Shown in pieces: positions 16,212 to 22,567 of a stretch of 27,805 nucleotides of DNA (position 1 is its first letter; every line of letters starts with the position of its first letter). The DNA comes from Methylotenera_A sp031379885 (lineage in GTDB: Bacteria; Pseudomonadota; Gammaproteobacteria; Burkholderiales; Methylophilaceae). The DNA is taken from NCBI GenBank assembly GCA_031379885.1, contig JANNFN010000003.1, positions 1 to 27,805 on the forward strand, read 5' to 3'. The translations under genes and the position numbers were made by a program. Below the pieces are notes generated by a model that saw only the letters and a program-made list of their open reading frames with translations, was not told where the DNA came from and did not search any database.

Positions 16212-16774
16212 AACTCACATTAATTCGCCACACGTCCTTACAAGTCGCGCCAGGCATTTGTTACGGGCAAAGCGATATCGACGTTTCTGCCAATTTTTTT
16301 GATGAGTTGAATAACCTAAAGACGCAGTTGCGCGAAATTGAATATCATGCAGTTTATAGCAGCCCGTTGCAACGTTGTGCCAAGCTGGCGCAGGCGCTCA
16401 ATTTGGGCGAACCTGTCATTGACAATCGCTTGGCTGAGCTTAATTTTGGTGATTGGGAAATGCAAGCTTGGGATGACATTCCGCGCGAGATTTTCGATGA
16501 TTGGGCACACGATTACGCTAACAAAGCGCCGCCAAATGGCGAAACATTTGGCCAATTGCAACAACGCGCCTTAGATTTTTTGGATGAAATGTTAAGCAAA
16601 CATTTGAATGAGCATATTCTTGTTATCACGCATGGCGGTTTGATTCGCGCGCTTCTCGCGCATGTGCTGAATATGGAATTGAAAGGTTTGTTTCGTTTTA
16701 ACATTGATCACGCCAGTATGACGCAACTGGATTTTAGTGAAAAAGTGCCAAAAATTAACTTTGTGAATCTGTAA
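16208..16774 (+). CDS. cobC: Alpha-ribazole phosphatase, histidine phosphatase family
   Basis: A 188-residue protein. MKLTLIRHT carries the RH(T/G) catalytic His8 near the start, followed by GICYGQSD (typical of CobC), YSSPLQRCAKLAQAL, LAELNFGDWEMQAWDDIP and VITHGGLIRALLAH with the second catalytic His. It removes phosphate in alpha-ribazole or cobalamin-5'-phosphate maturation. I chose TTG at 16208: it overlaps the cobS stop (TTGA), has GGAG (16194-16197) 10 bases upstream, and puts the start right at the conserved strand. A TTG at 16193 would add five residues and lacks a ribosome site. The gene ends 4 bases before the stem-loop at 16779. Confidence 0.9.
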   Translation: MKLTLIRHTSLQVAPGICYGQSDIDVSANFFDELNNLKTQLREIEYHAVYSSPLQRCAKLAQALNLGEPVIDNRLAELNFGDWEMQAWDDIPREIFDDWAHDYANKAPPNGETFGQLQQRALDFLDEMLSKHLNEHILVITHGGLIRALLAHVLNMELKGLFRFNIDHASMTQLDFSEKVPKINFVNL

Positions 16775-16778
16775 TGAG

Positions 16779-16817
16779 CTGCCCTGTAGGCCAGTATCTA
16801 TGAGGCCTACAGGGCAG
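16779..16817. terminator. Stem-loop repeat, copy B (conserved 11-nt loop)
   Basis: CTGCCCTGTAGGCC (16779-16792) pairs perfectly over 14 bp with GGCCTACAGGGCAG (16804-16817), around the loop AGTATCTATGA. It is followed by TTATTTT and sits between convergent cobC and the S4 gene. It has the same loop pattern and GCC/GGC closure as the copies at 11907, 22503 and 26190. Confidence 0.87.
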
Positions 16818-16831
16818 TTATTTTAAGATAG

Positions 16832-17035
16832 TTAATTGATTTTAATTGTTTCTTCAAAACATTCTACAACTTGGCCTTTGCGAATTTTCGCGGTTTTACG
16901 CAATTCAACTTTGCCATCCACTTTTACTATGCCGTCGGCCACCATCATTTTGCCTTGGCCGCCACTTTGCGCGATGCCGGTAGTTTTTAGCAAATCGCAC
17001 AGCGCAATAAACTCACCCTTTAGCTCAAATTCCAT
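16832..17035 (-). CDS. Small S4-domain RNA-binding protein, YbcJ-like
   Basis: A 67-residue protein consisting of one S4 domain: FIALCDLLKTTGIAQSGGQGKMMVADGIVKVDGKVELRKTAKIRKGQVVECFEETIKI. The LLKxxGxAxSGGxAK-type start and the VDGKVExRKxxKIxxGxxV end are typical of YbcJ-type small RNA-binding proteins. Target RNA is unknown. It begins one base after the cobU stop on the same strand, so it is almost certainly co-transcribed with cobU; that pairing probably has no functional meaning. It is convergent with cobC. Confidence 0.88.
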   Translation of the reverse strand: MEFELKGEFIALCDLLKTTGIAQSGGQGKMMVADGIVKVDGKVELRKTAKIRKGQVVECFEETIKIN

Positions 17036-17036
17036 C

Positions 17037-17642
17037 TTAACCTTTCAACTTAAGCGGCAAGCCAGCAGCAACAAAAATCACTTCGTCTGCAATGCTCGCC
17101 ACTGCTTGGTTTAAGCGACCCTGTTCATCTTGAAACTGGCGGTTAATTTCACCCAGCGGCACAATGCCCATGCCGACTTCGTTGCTGACCAAAATAATGT
17201 TGCCTTGCAATTTCGGCAAAATCGCTAAAAATTTCTCGCGTTGTTCTGTCCAATCCACGCCATCAGGCGGCACACATTCTGGGCAAATACATTGCGCTAA
17301 CCAAAGTGTTAAACAATCTATAATGATGCAAATTTTATTTTGGCTAACCCCCGCGTGGTTATTGGGTTTCACGTATGAATAACCAGCTTCAGCTGGTATA
17401 TTCTGCGGGGACAACCCTTGCGGTAGCAGAGCATATGCTAAATAATGCGGAGCTTCAATTAATTGCCAATTTTTTGGTCGTCTATCTTTATGGTGCTGTA
17501 CGCGCGCTTTAAATTCATCGTCATATACTTGCGCGGTGGCGATATAAGTCACGGCTAAACCACTTTCTGTGGCTAGTTTTTCAGCGTATGCACTTTTACC
17601 AGAGCGCGCACCGCCTAAAATTAAAGTGATTTTATTGGACAT
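17037..17642 (-). CDS. cobU: Adenosylcobinamide kinase/guanylyltransferase with in-frame insertion
   Basis: A 201-residue bifunctional enzyme that phosphorylates adenosylcobinamide and adds GMP, giving AdoCbi-GDP for CobS. It has the P-loop GGARSGKS (10-17), YIATAQVYDDEFKARVQHHKDRRP (the family HxxxRP region), IIIDCLTLWL, LVSNEVGMGIVP and a GRLNQAVASIADEV end. Residues ~75-102 are extra compared with the E. coli enzyme (about 181 residues) and coincide with a palindromic repeat in the DNA (17348-17410). A Cys-rich loop (CICPEC, 118-123) follows the IIIDCLTLWL motif. Only 55 bases separate it from the terminator-bearing end of btuM, so its promoter is unclear. Confidence 0.92.
   Translation of the reverse strand: MSNKITLILGGARSGKSAYAEKLATESGLAVTYIATAQVYDDEFKARVQHHKDRRPKNWQLIEAPHYLAYALLPQGLSPQNIPAEAGYSYVKPNNHAGVSQNKICIIIDCLTLWLAQCICPECVPPDGVDWTEQREKFLAILPKLQGNIILVSNEVGMGIVPLGEINRQFQDEQGRLNQAVASIADEVIFVAAGLPLKLKG
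17348..17410. repeat. Palindromic element inserted in frame within cobU
   Basis: The outer ends CCCCCGC (17348-17354) and GCGGGG (17405-17410) are inverted. Inside, TGGTTATT (17356-17363) pairs with AATAACCA (17378-17385), and ACCAGCT (17382-17388) pairs with AGCTGGT (17391-17397). The coding strand gives IPAEAGYSYVKPNNHAG, like the PAEAG-type peptides encoded by widespread bacterial palindromic repeats. It supplies most of the extra loop in CobU. Confidence 0.75.
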
Positions 17643-17652
17643 ATTTTAAATA

Positions 17653-17683
17653 AAAAAGCCGCCTAAAATTTAAGCGGCTTTTT
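17653..17683 (-). terminator. Terminator downstream of btuM
   Basis: AAAAAGCCGC (17653-17662) and GCGGCTTTTT (17674-17683) form a strong stem with T-runs on both strands. It ends the btuB-btuM transcript about 15 bases past the btuM stop. It lies only ~11 bases before the cobU start codon, so it also separates cobU from read-through. Confidence 0.88.
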
Positions 17684-17697
17684 ATCTTGTTAACGCA

Positions 17698-18288
17698 TTA
17701 AATTTTTGATGTTTGAACAGGTTTAACGCTACGCCCGTTTTTAATGTAACCCAAAAGTGCAACTGTTAACCAAACAATCGCGAAGTACATCGCTGAAAAG
17801 CCCATCCAGCTTGGTAAGTATTCCCAACCGTGCTTCATAGATTCAACAACGCCATCGGCTGGAAAACGGCCAGAAAACAAATAATAAGTTTGTGTAGAAA
17901 TCACAAAAGCTATCAATGTTGTAAGCATGCTTACCGTAGCATAAGTAGCTATGTTTTTGTTGGCAAAAGCGTCTTGTTGCTTGCTTAACCACAAGCCACC
18001 AAGCCACATCACGCCATAGCTAGGAATCAAACCCCAGTAGCCGTTGGTTAAGCAAAAGCCTTGCGCTGGGTCTAATGCAGCAGCACCAAAATCAGTCACT
18101 GTAGCTAATACAAAAAACGTCGCAAACCATCCAGCGCGTTTAAGCCACAAACCCCCGAGTAAAAATAACACCAAGCTGGCATCAGGCAGAGAAACCTGCG
18201 TAAGTACGTGACTACCGCGCGTGAGCAGCATAAAAAATGCCATTGTCGCTACAATCATAAGCTGTTTGGTGGTTTGTGACGTATTCAT
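17698..18288 (-). CDS. btuM: BtuM-like inner-membrane cobalamin transporter
   Basis: A 196-residue protein with about six hydrophobic helices. The segment SLPDASLVLFLLGGLWLKR and the loop LDPAQGFCLTNGYWGLIPSYGVMWL carry one Cys, residue 79 with the start chosen here. BtuM of Thiobacillus denitrificans is a solitary ECF S-component-like cobalamin transporter with a functional Cys80 that ligates cobalt, so the Cys position supports this call. I chose ATG 18288, with GGAG six bases upstream; an ATG at 18318 lacks a ribosome site. It follows the btuB-type gene by 39 bases under the same riboswitch and precedes a terminator. No EcfA/T genes are nearby, as expected for BtuM. Confidence 0.85.
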   Translation of the reverse strand: MNTSQTTKQLMIVATMAFFMLLTRGSHVLTQVSLPDASLVLFLLGGLWLKRAGWFATFFVLATVTDFGAAALDPAQGFCLTNGYWGLIPSYGVMWLGGLWLSKQQDAFANKNIATYATVSMLTTLIAFVISTQTYYLFSGRFPADGVVESMKHGWEYLPSWMGFSAMYFAIVWLTVALLGYIKNGRSVKPVQTSKI

Positions 18289-18327
18289 AGCTTTCTCCAA
18301 TTCTATGGTTGTTATCATAACATTTTT

Positions 18328-20247
18328 TTAAAAATCTGCCTTCATTCCTACGCGCCAAGTTCTGACAAAATCGACAGGATAAATTGCATCATCTGCCACT
18401 TGCAGTGAGTTTTCGTGTTCAAAAATATTATTAACTGCTGCAAATAACTGCACTTTTTTGTAACGATAACTTATCGCGATATTAGTAGATTCGTAATGTC
18501 CTTGTTTTTGTGTCGCGTTATTTGTAAAGTCATTAAAAGCATAGGTTGAATCTCGCCAAGCATGACTTAAATTAATATTGCCAGAATCTAAAAATTTGTA
18601 ATTTAGATTGGCCGTAATTGCATGTTTAGGCACACCAGGCAAATCATTACCATTTACAGCGCCTGCAAAATCTTTTTCACGATCAATAATGGCACGTGTA
18701 TAGGTGTAAATTAACCCTGCACTTAAGTCATCGGTAAAGCTATATTGGTCTTGCAGTTCTAAGCCATATTTATGTGATGCATCAATATTTGTATTTGTAA
18801 AGGTTACAGAATTGAAATAAATTTCATCATCTAAATCTGCTTGAAACGCAGTGACTTTAAGGCGATTTTTACTATTAGTATGGTTTAAACCAATGTTAAA
18901 TGTTTTAGATTTAGCTGGGTCGATAAAGGCATTAAATGTACCAAAGAATGTAAAGAAGCGATCAATATCAGGGGCTTGAAATGCTTGGTTGTAATTAGCA
19001 AAAACAGTTAAATCTGGGCTAAAACGGTAATTTGCACCAATATCCCATGCATCTAAATTCTCTGAGTCTGAAAGTTTAGTTCCAAGCGAAGGGGTATAAC
19101 GATATTTTACTTTTTCATTACGAACGCCCGCTGAAAAAGTCAATGCATCAGATAGCCAAGTAGGTTGATATTCTGTCTGAATAAAAATAGCGTGGTTATC
19201 TTTAGTGGTTTTATTAGAGCTACTCTTTCGGTCGCCATCAAAAGTTTGTACACCACCAATCACGCTAACTTCATCGCCGATATAGCTTAAAGCGATGTCG
19301 TTTGAATCATAATCGTAAAAAGATTCAGAGAAAAAATTTACGAATTCAGAGCGTTTATCTTCTCTAAAATGAGTTGCGCTAATTTTTAATTTTGGTGTGA
19401 TGTCATACTCAACACCTACGCGCCACTGATCAACATCGTAATCTTGCTCGGTATATTGGTTGCCTGAATTTTGGCGTGGATTATTTTTGAACTCTGATTG
19501 AGTCAAGGTGCCAACATAAAAAGTGTTTACGCGTGCGCTAGTGGCCTCCGCATTAAAGTGCAAATTTTCAGTTGGTTTAATCTTTAATTTAATATTTTGT
19601 GTATTATTTGTAAATTCATCTTTATCGCCATTTATATCTTGTTTGCTGAATCCATTATGGCTATCGTGCGCCAAGCTTGCTGATAAATCAAAATACTGTT
19701 CAGAAATGCCTGCGTTAATATAACTAGAAAGTGCGCCGAAGTTGCCTGCCGAAGTGCTGACAGTAACCCCAGTTTTATTTTTAGTATAAATTTGGATTGT
19801 TCCCGCCATGGCGCCATCTCCATAGATTACTGAACCGCTACCCTTGCTAATTTCTATGCGTTCGATATTTCCTAGTGGAATTGCGCCAATCAATTGGGGA
19901 GACAAATCAATATTGTTTAAACGTTGACCATCAACCGTAATGACAATGTTTTGGAAGCCATTTTCACTGCCATAGCCACGCATATCTATGCTCGGCGAAG
20001 CTTTGTTGCCAAAATTAGGAAGCACAGTTACTGATGATTGCTGGGCTAAATAGTCGTATAGACTTGCCGCACCAGAAGCCTCAATTTGTTTGGCTGTATG
20101 GATTTCAGATGCATAAGTAGTTTCTGACTCTTTATGTTCAAAACGATTTGCTTTTACGGTAACTTCGTCAAGATCAATATTTTCTGCAGCAAAGCTTGGT
20201 GATGCGAATGCCAGCCCGATTAGGCTGACAATGGTAGTTTTTTTCAT
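18328..20247 (-). CDS. btuB: TonB-dependent outer-membrane cobalamin receptor (BtuB-like)
   Basis: A 639-residue outer-membrane protein. It has a signal peptide (1-20, ending PSFAA) and a TonB box near the mature N-terminus (DLDEVTVKA). The plug domain includes IDMRGYGSENGFQNIVITVDGQRLNNIDL and GNIERIEISKGSGSVIYGDGAMAGTIQIYTK. A ~500-residue barrel follows, with alternating strands and a C-terminal Phe (RVGMKADF). It imports corrinoids with TonB energy. The substrate is inferred from the cobalamin riboswitch upstream and btuM and cobU downstream. It is close in length to E. coli BtuB but has longer loops. ATG 20247 has AGGGA about 9 bases upstream. Confidence 0.92.
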   Translation of the reverse strand: MKKTTIVSLIGLAFASPSFAAENIDLDEVTVKANRFEHKESETTYASEIHTAKQIEASGAASLYDYLAQQSSVTVLPNFGNKASPSIDMRGYGSENGFQNIVITVDGQRLNNIDLSPQLIGAIPLGNIERIEISKGSGSVIYGDGAMAGTIQIYTKNKTGVTVSTSAGNFGALSSYINAGISEQYFDLSASLAHDSHNGFSKQDINGDKDEFTNNTQNIKLKIKPTENLHFNAEATSARVNTFYVGTLTQSEFKNNPRQNSGNQYTEQDYDVDQWRVGVEYDITPKLKISATHFREDKRSEFVNFFSESFYDYDSNDIALSYIGDEVSVIGGVQTFDGDRKSSSNKTTKDNHAIFIQTEYQPTWLSDALTFSAGVRNEKVKYRYTPSLGTKLSDSENLDAWDIGANYRFSPDLTVFANYNQAFQAPDIDRFFTFFGTFNAFIDPAKSKTFNIGLNHTNSKNRLKVTAFQADLDDEIYFNSVTFTNTNIDASHKYGLELQDQYSFTDDLSAGLIYTYTRAIIDREKDFAGAVNGNDLPGVPKHAITANLNYKFLDSGNINLSHAWRDSTYAFNDFTNNATQKQGHYESTNIAISYRYKKVQLFAAVNNIFEHENSLQVADDAIYPVDFVRTWRVGMKADF

Positions 20248-20414
20248 TATAGTTTCCCTAAATTATACGCGTCCCCGCATGTATATTTCTAAAAACTAGG
20301 GAATAACGAAGGCAAAAACAAACAAAAATTGCGTTCTAAGAATAGATAAACCGCAGCTTTTGACACCGTCACCCCGCGGTATTTCCTAGCGTGCCTTAAA
20401 TTAAGGCTGTGGTT

Positions 20415-20602
20415 GCGAGGCCGGTCTCCGGGCTTGTGAGGAATTGTCTTGCGCCTTCCCAAGTTAGTACTCAGTGGCTATTTGCAAAACTACACTCACT
20501 TACCGTTGCGGGGGCAGCATAGGCATTGCTGATTTTTATATCAACGCACCTAATTCCCAGTTTCACCATGTTTAAAGAAAATAAACATTGGCACCTAACA
20601 AC
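20415..20602 (-). ncRNA. Cobalamin riboswitch controlling btuB-btuM
   Basis: On the minus strand, from 5' to 3', the classic landmarks appear in order. They are AGGTGCC near 20600, GGTGAAACTGGGAA near 20570, CTGCCCCCGCAACGGTAA (20517-20500), the B12-box core GCCACTG (20478-20472), GGGAAGGCG (20460-20452) and AAGCCCGGAGACCGGCC (20435-20419). Adenosyl- or aquocobalamin binding would repress btuB. The 168 bases from 20248 to 20415 would hold the expression platform; I did not resolve its fold. No such element precedes cobT or cobU. Confidence 0.96.
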
Positions 20603-20610
20603 TAATGGCG

Positions 20611-20638
20611 ATTATAACGATTTATATTGCATTCACAA
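20611..20638 (-). promoter_or_regulatory. Promoter of the btuB riboswitch transcript
   Basis: TTGTGA (20638-20633) and a perfect TATAAT (20616-20611) are 16 bases apart on the minus strand. The predicted start near 20604 is just where the riboswitch aptamer begins. Confidence 0.75.
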
Positions 20639-20702
20639 TTGAATTTTTATACAACAAGCATACAAAACATGTTAAATTACTTTGAATAGCCCACGTTAGC
20701 TA

Positions 20703-20732
20703 TTGACTTTAATAGATTTTTTCACTTATAGT
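20703..20732 (+). promoter_or_regulatory. Promoter of the zapA operon
   Basis: TTGACT (20703-20708) and TATAGT (20727-20732) are 18 bases apart. The expected start point, about 7 bases past the -10, coincides with ATG 20739, so the first gene may be read from a leaderless or nearly leaderless mRNA. Confidence 0.65.
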
Positions 20733-20738
20733 GGGATT

Positions 20739-20921
20739 ATGGGACCTGATTTAAAAAGTTTAGAAGAGAAAATTACCAAGCTTATTTCTTTGTGTACTAA
20801 TTTACGCGAAGAAAATATTCGCTTGCGTAGCGATTTAACGCAGACAAAAGACAATATGATGCAGGCCAGTAACAAGCTGGAGGTTCTGCTCGAATCACTA
20901 CCTGAAGGCGTAGAATCTTAA
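20739..20921 (+). CDS. Small coiled-coil protein upstream of zapA (TIGR02449-type)
   Basis: A 60-residue protein starting MGPDLKSLEEKITKLISLCTNLREENIRLRSDL. It is one continuous heptad coiled coil, like the small family often encoded just before zapA and 6S RNA in beta- and gammaproteobacteria. I chose ATG 20739 because the family begins at this point and the -10 box lies upstream. A TTG at 20703 would start inside the promoter. No good Shine-Dalgarno sequence is present. Its TAA overlaps the zapA start (TAATG). A division-related, ZapB-like role is a guess from context. Confidence 0.82.
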   Translation: MGPDLKSLEEKITKLISLCTNLREENIRLRSDLTQTKDNMMQASNKLEVLLESLPEGVES

Positions 20922-21226
20922 TGAGTGCTGTCAAACCAGTTGATGTAAGCATTTTAGGTCGTGATTTCACGGTTTCGTGCACCGATGAAGAGCGTAGTGG
21001 CTTAATGGATGCTGTCAATTATCTAGATAGCAAAATGCACGAGATTCGAGACTCTGGCAAGGTGGTTGGTGTAGAGCGCATTGCGATTATGGCCGCGCTA
21101 AATTTATCTCACGAATTACTCAATACTAAAAACGGCGATGTTGACATTGGCGATTATAAGCGTAGGATTAGTCTCATGCAGAATCAAATTGATGAGGCTA
21201 TTGCGGCGCAAAGTAAACTTTTATAG
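20921..21226 (+). CDS. zapA: Cell division protein ZapA
   Basis: A 101-residue cytoplasmic protein: VDVSILGRDFTVSCTDEERSGLMDAVNYLDSKMHEIRDSGKVVGVERIAIMAALNLSHELL, followed by a C-terminal coiled coil (MQNQIDEAIAAQSKLL). This is the ZapA layout, in which an N-terminal alpha/beta part binds FtsZ and the helix forms tetramers. It is translationally coupled to the coiled-coil gene before it and followed within 75 bases by 6S RNA, a conserved gene order. Confidence 0.95.
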   Translation: MSAVKPVDVSILGRDFTVSCTDEERSGLMDAVNYLDSKMHEIRDSGKVVGVERIAIMAALNLSHELLNTKNGDVDIGDYKRRISLMQNQIDEAIAAQSKLL

Positions 21227-21299
21227 TAGGCTGTTATAACCATTTTTCTTCATCAGTTCGTCACAAGTTCACCGTACTATATCTTTTCTTAGTCAACTT

Positions 21300-21500
21300 G
21301 TTTTCTGTGGTGTTGCTTGAGCTTTATATTCCTTGAACTAGTCTTTGTTATAGGTTTCAGCTCATCAAGTCGCCGTGTGCGCGCTCTAAATTGGGCACTC
21401 TTTTAAGATGCCCTTGGCGAGTGTACCTAACGCGCTTTAGGTTGTTACCACCTGAACTTTTTTGGTTCAGGATAGCGGCTCAGGCAACACCACAGCGAAT
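21300..21500 (+). ncRNA. ssrS: 6S RNA
   Basis: A long, mostly paired RNA right after zapA, the standard location. The closing stem CTGTGGTGTTGC (21305-21316) pairs perfectly with GCAACACCACAG (21484-21495). A small hairpin CCTGAAC/GTTCAGG lies on the 3' side of the central bubble. GGGCA/TGCCC closes the apical part near 21390-21410. It mimics open promoter DNA and binds RNA polymerase holoenzyme. A TATATC (21278-21283) is a possible -10. Ends are approximate. Confidence 0.88.
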
Positions 21501-21508
21501 CGGTTTGT

Positions 21509-21596
21509 TTTTAATGCGAAATTTCTGCGTTGTTTTTCGCTTGTCGTACTCAAATGTACTGTCTGCAATCAAACGCCTTGACCTTTCGCATTAAAA
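21509..21596. repeat. Inverted-repeat element downstream of 6S RNA
   Basis: TTTTAATGCGAAA (21509-21521) and TTTCGCATTAAAA (21584-21596) are perfect 13-bp inverted repeats around ~62 bases. The interior includes GTACTCAAATGTAC. It lies between 6S RNA and the convergent DUF2237 gene and could act as a terminator for both or be a mobile palindromic repeat. Confidence 0.75.
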
Positions 21597-21606
21597 TTCA
21601 AAACCA

Positions 21607-21966
21607 TCACCGCAATTCGTGATATTTCAAATCTGCCAAGCTCACAATATCCAAACACCTTTCGTGGCATGCCTCTAAAACGACAGGTGGGGCAAATCCA
21701 GCCTCGCTCGCCTCTAACCAACGTGCCGCACATATGCACCAGCGATCTCCAGCAACAAGGCCTTCAAAGCCATATTCTGGGCGAGGGGTACTTAAATCAT
21801 TGCCAGCAGAAATTGAAAATGCTAAAAACTCTTCGGTGACTTGTGCGCAAACAGTGTGGCTGCCATTATCTTCCGCACCTGTTTCGCAACAACCAGTGCG
21901 GGTAAAGCCTGTTAGCGGCTCTAAACTGCAAGTTTGTAAAGAAGTGCCTAATACGTTACGTGCCAT
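21607..21966 (-). CDS. DUF2237 family protein
   Basis: A 119-residue protein with the full DUF2237 signature: NVLGTSLQTCSLEPLTGFTRTGCCETGAEDNGSHTVCAQVTEEFLAFSISAGNDLSTPRPEYGFEGLVAGDRWCICAARWLEA. Six to eight Cys, including CC and CIC, suggest metal binding or disulfides. Function is unknown. It is convergent with 6S RNA and divergent from the EVE gene, 67 bases away. Length is normal for the family. Confidence 0.92.
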   Translation of the reverse strand: MARNVLGTSLQTCSLEPLTGFTRTGCCETGAEDNGSHTVCAQVTEEFLAFSISAGNDLSTPRPEYGFEGLVAGDRWCICAARWLEASEAGFAPPVVLEACHERCLDIVSLADLKYHELR

Positions 21967-22033
21967 TTCAACTTAACCTCAAATTATTCATTCACGTTAT
22001 CATACGAGAATCTAATGAATTTGAAAGAGTTAA

Positions 22034-22492
22034 ATGCGTTACTGGCTAATGAAATCTGAACCTGGCGATGTATCGATTGATGATTTGGCAGCGATGCCCA
22101 ACCAAACGGTGGATTGGTATGGCGTGCGCAATTATTTGGCGCGAAACTTTATGCGCGACCAAATGAGCATCGGCGATGGCGTATTTTTTTATCACTCCAA
22201 CTGCGAAACACCAGGCATTGCGGGCATTGCAGAGGTAAGTTCACGCGCTTATCCAGACCGTTTTCAGTTTGTAAAAGGCCATAAATATTACGACGAAAAA
22301 GCCACACTAGAAACGCCGCGTTGGATGAATGTGGATGTGAAATTGGTGCGTAAAACGCGCTTACTCAGCCTAAAAGAAATGCGTGAAACGCCAGAATTAG
22401 AAAACTTGAGAATTTTGCAACGTGGAAACAGATTATCTATTACCCCCGTTGACCCGCGAGATTGGGAATTTATTTTAAATTTACTTAAATAA
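22034..22492 (+). CDS. EVE domain protein
   Basis: A 152-residue protein: MRYWLMKSEPGDVSIDDLAAMPNQTVDWYGVRNYLARNFMRDQMSIGDGVFFYHSNCETPGIAGIAEV, ending in RLSITPVDPRDWEFIL. This is the whole single EVE (PUA-like) domain, close to eukaryotic THYN1 and bacterial stand-alone EVE proteins. The fold reads modified bases in DNA or RNA, and the natural ligand of the stand-alone form is uncertain. Start ATG 22034 fits the family N-terminus. The stop is followed after about 10 bases by stem-loop copy C. Confidence 0.93.
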   Translation: MRYWLMKSEPGDVSIDDLAAMPNQTVDWYGVRNYLARNFMRDQMSIGDGVFFYHSNCETPGIAGIAEVSSRAYPDRFQFVKGHKYYDEKATLETPRWMNVDVKLVRKTRLLSLKEMRETPELENLRILQRGNRLSITPVDPRDWEFILNLLK

Positions 22493-22502
22493 TACATAAA
22501 AA

Positions 22503-22543
22503 TATGCCCTGTAGGCCTTATGGATATTGGCCTACAGGGCATA
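22503..22543. terminator. Stem-loop repeat, copy C (conserved 11-nt loop, inverted orientation)
   Basis: TATGCCCTGTAGGCC (22503-22517) and GGCCTACAGGGCATA (22529-22543) are a perfect 15-bp inverted repeat. The loop TTATGGATATT is, on the minus strand, AATATCCATAA, which matches the other copies, so this one is inverted. It lies between the convergent EVE and beta-propeller genes. Confidence 0.87.
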
Positions 22544-22567
22544 CATTTTCAATAATTTTAGCTAAAG

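Noticed and set aside
18289..18318. Upstream ATG start for btuM
   Set aside because: It has no Shine-Dalgarno sequence; ATG 18288 has GGAG at 6 bases and puts the key Cys at the expected position.
20703..20738. TTG-initiated N-terminal extension of the zapA-upstream coiled-coil protein
   Set aside because: That stretch is the promoter (-35 and -10 boxes), and the family start matches ATG 20739.
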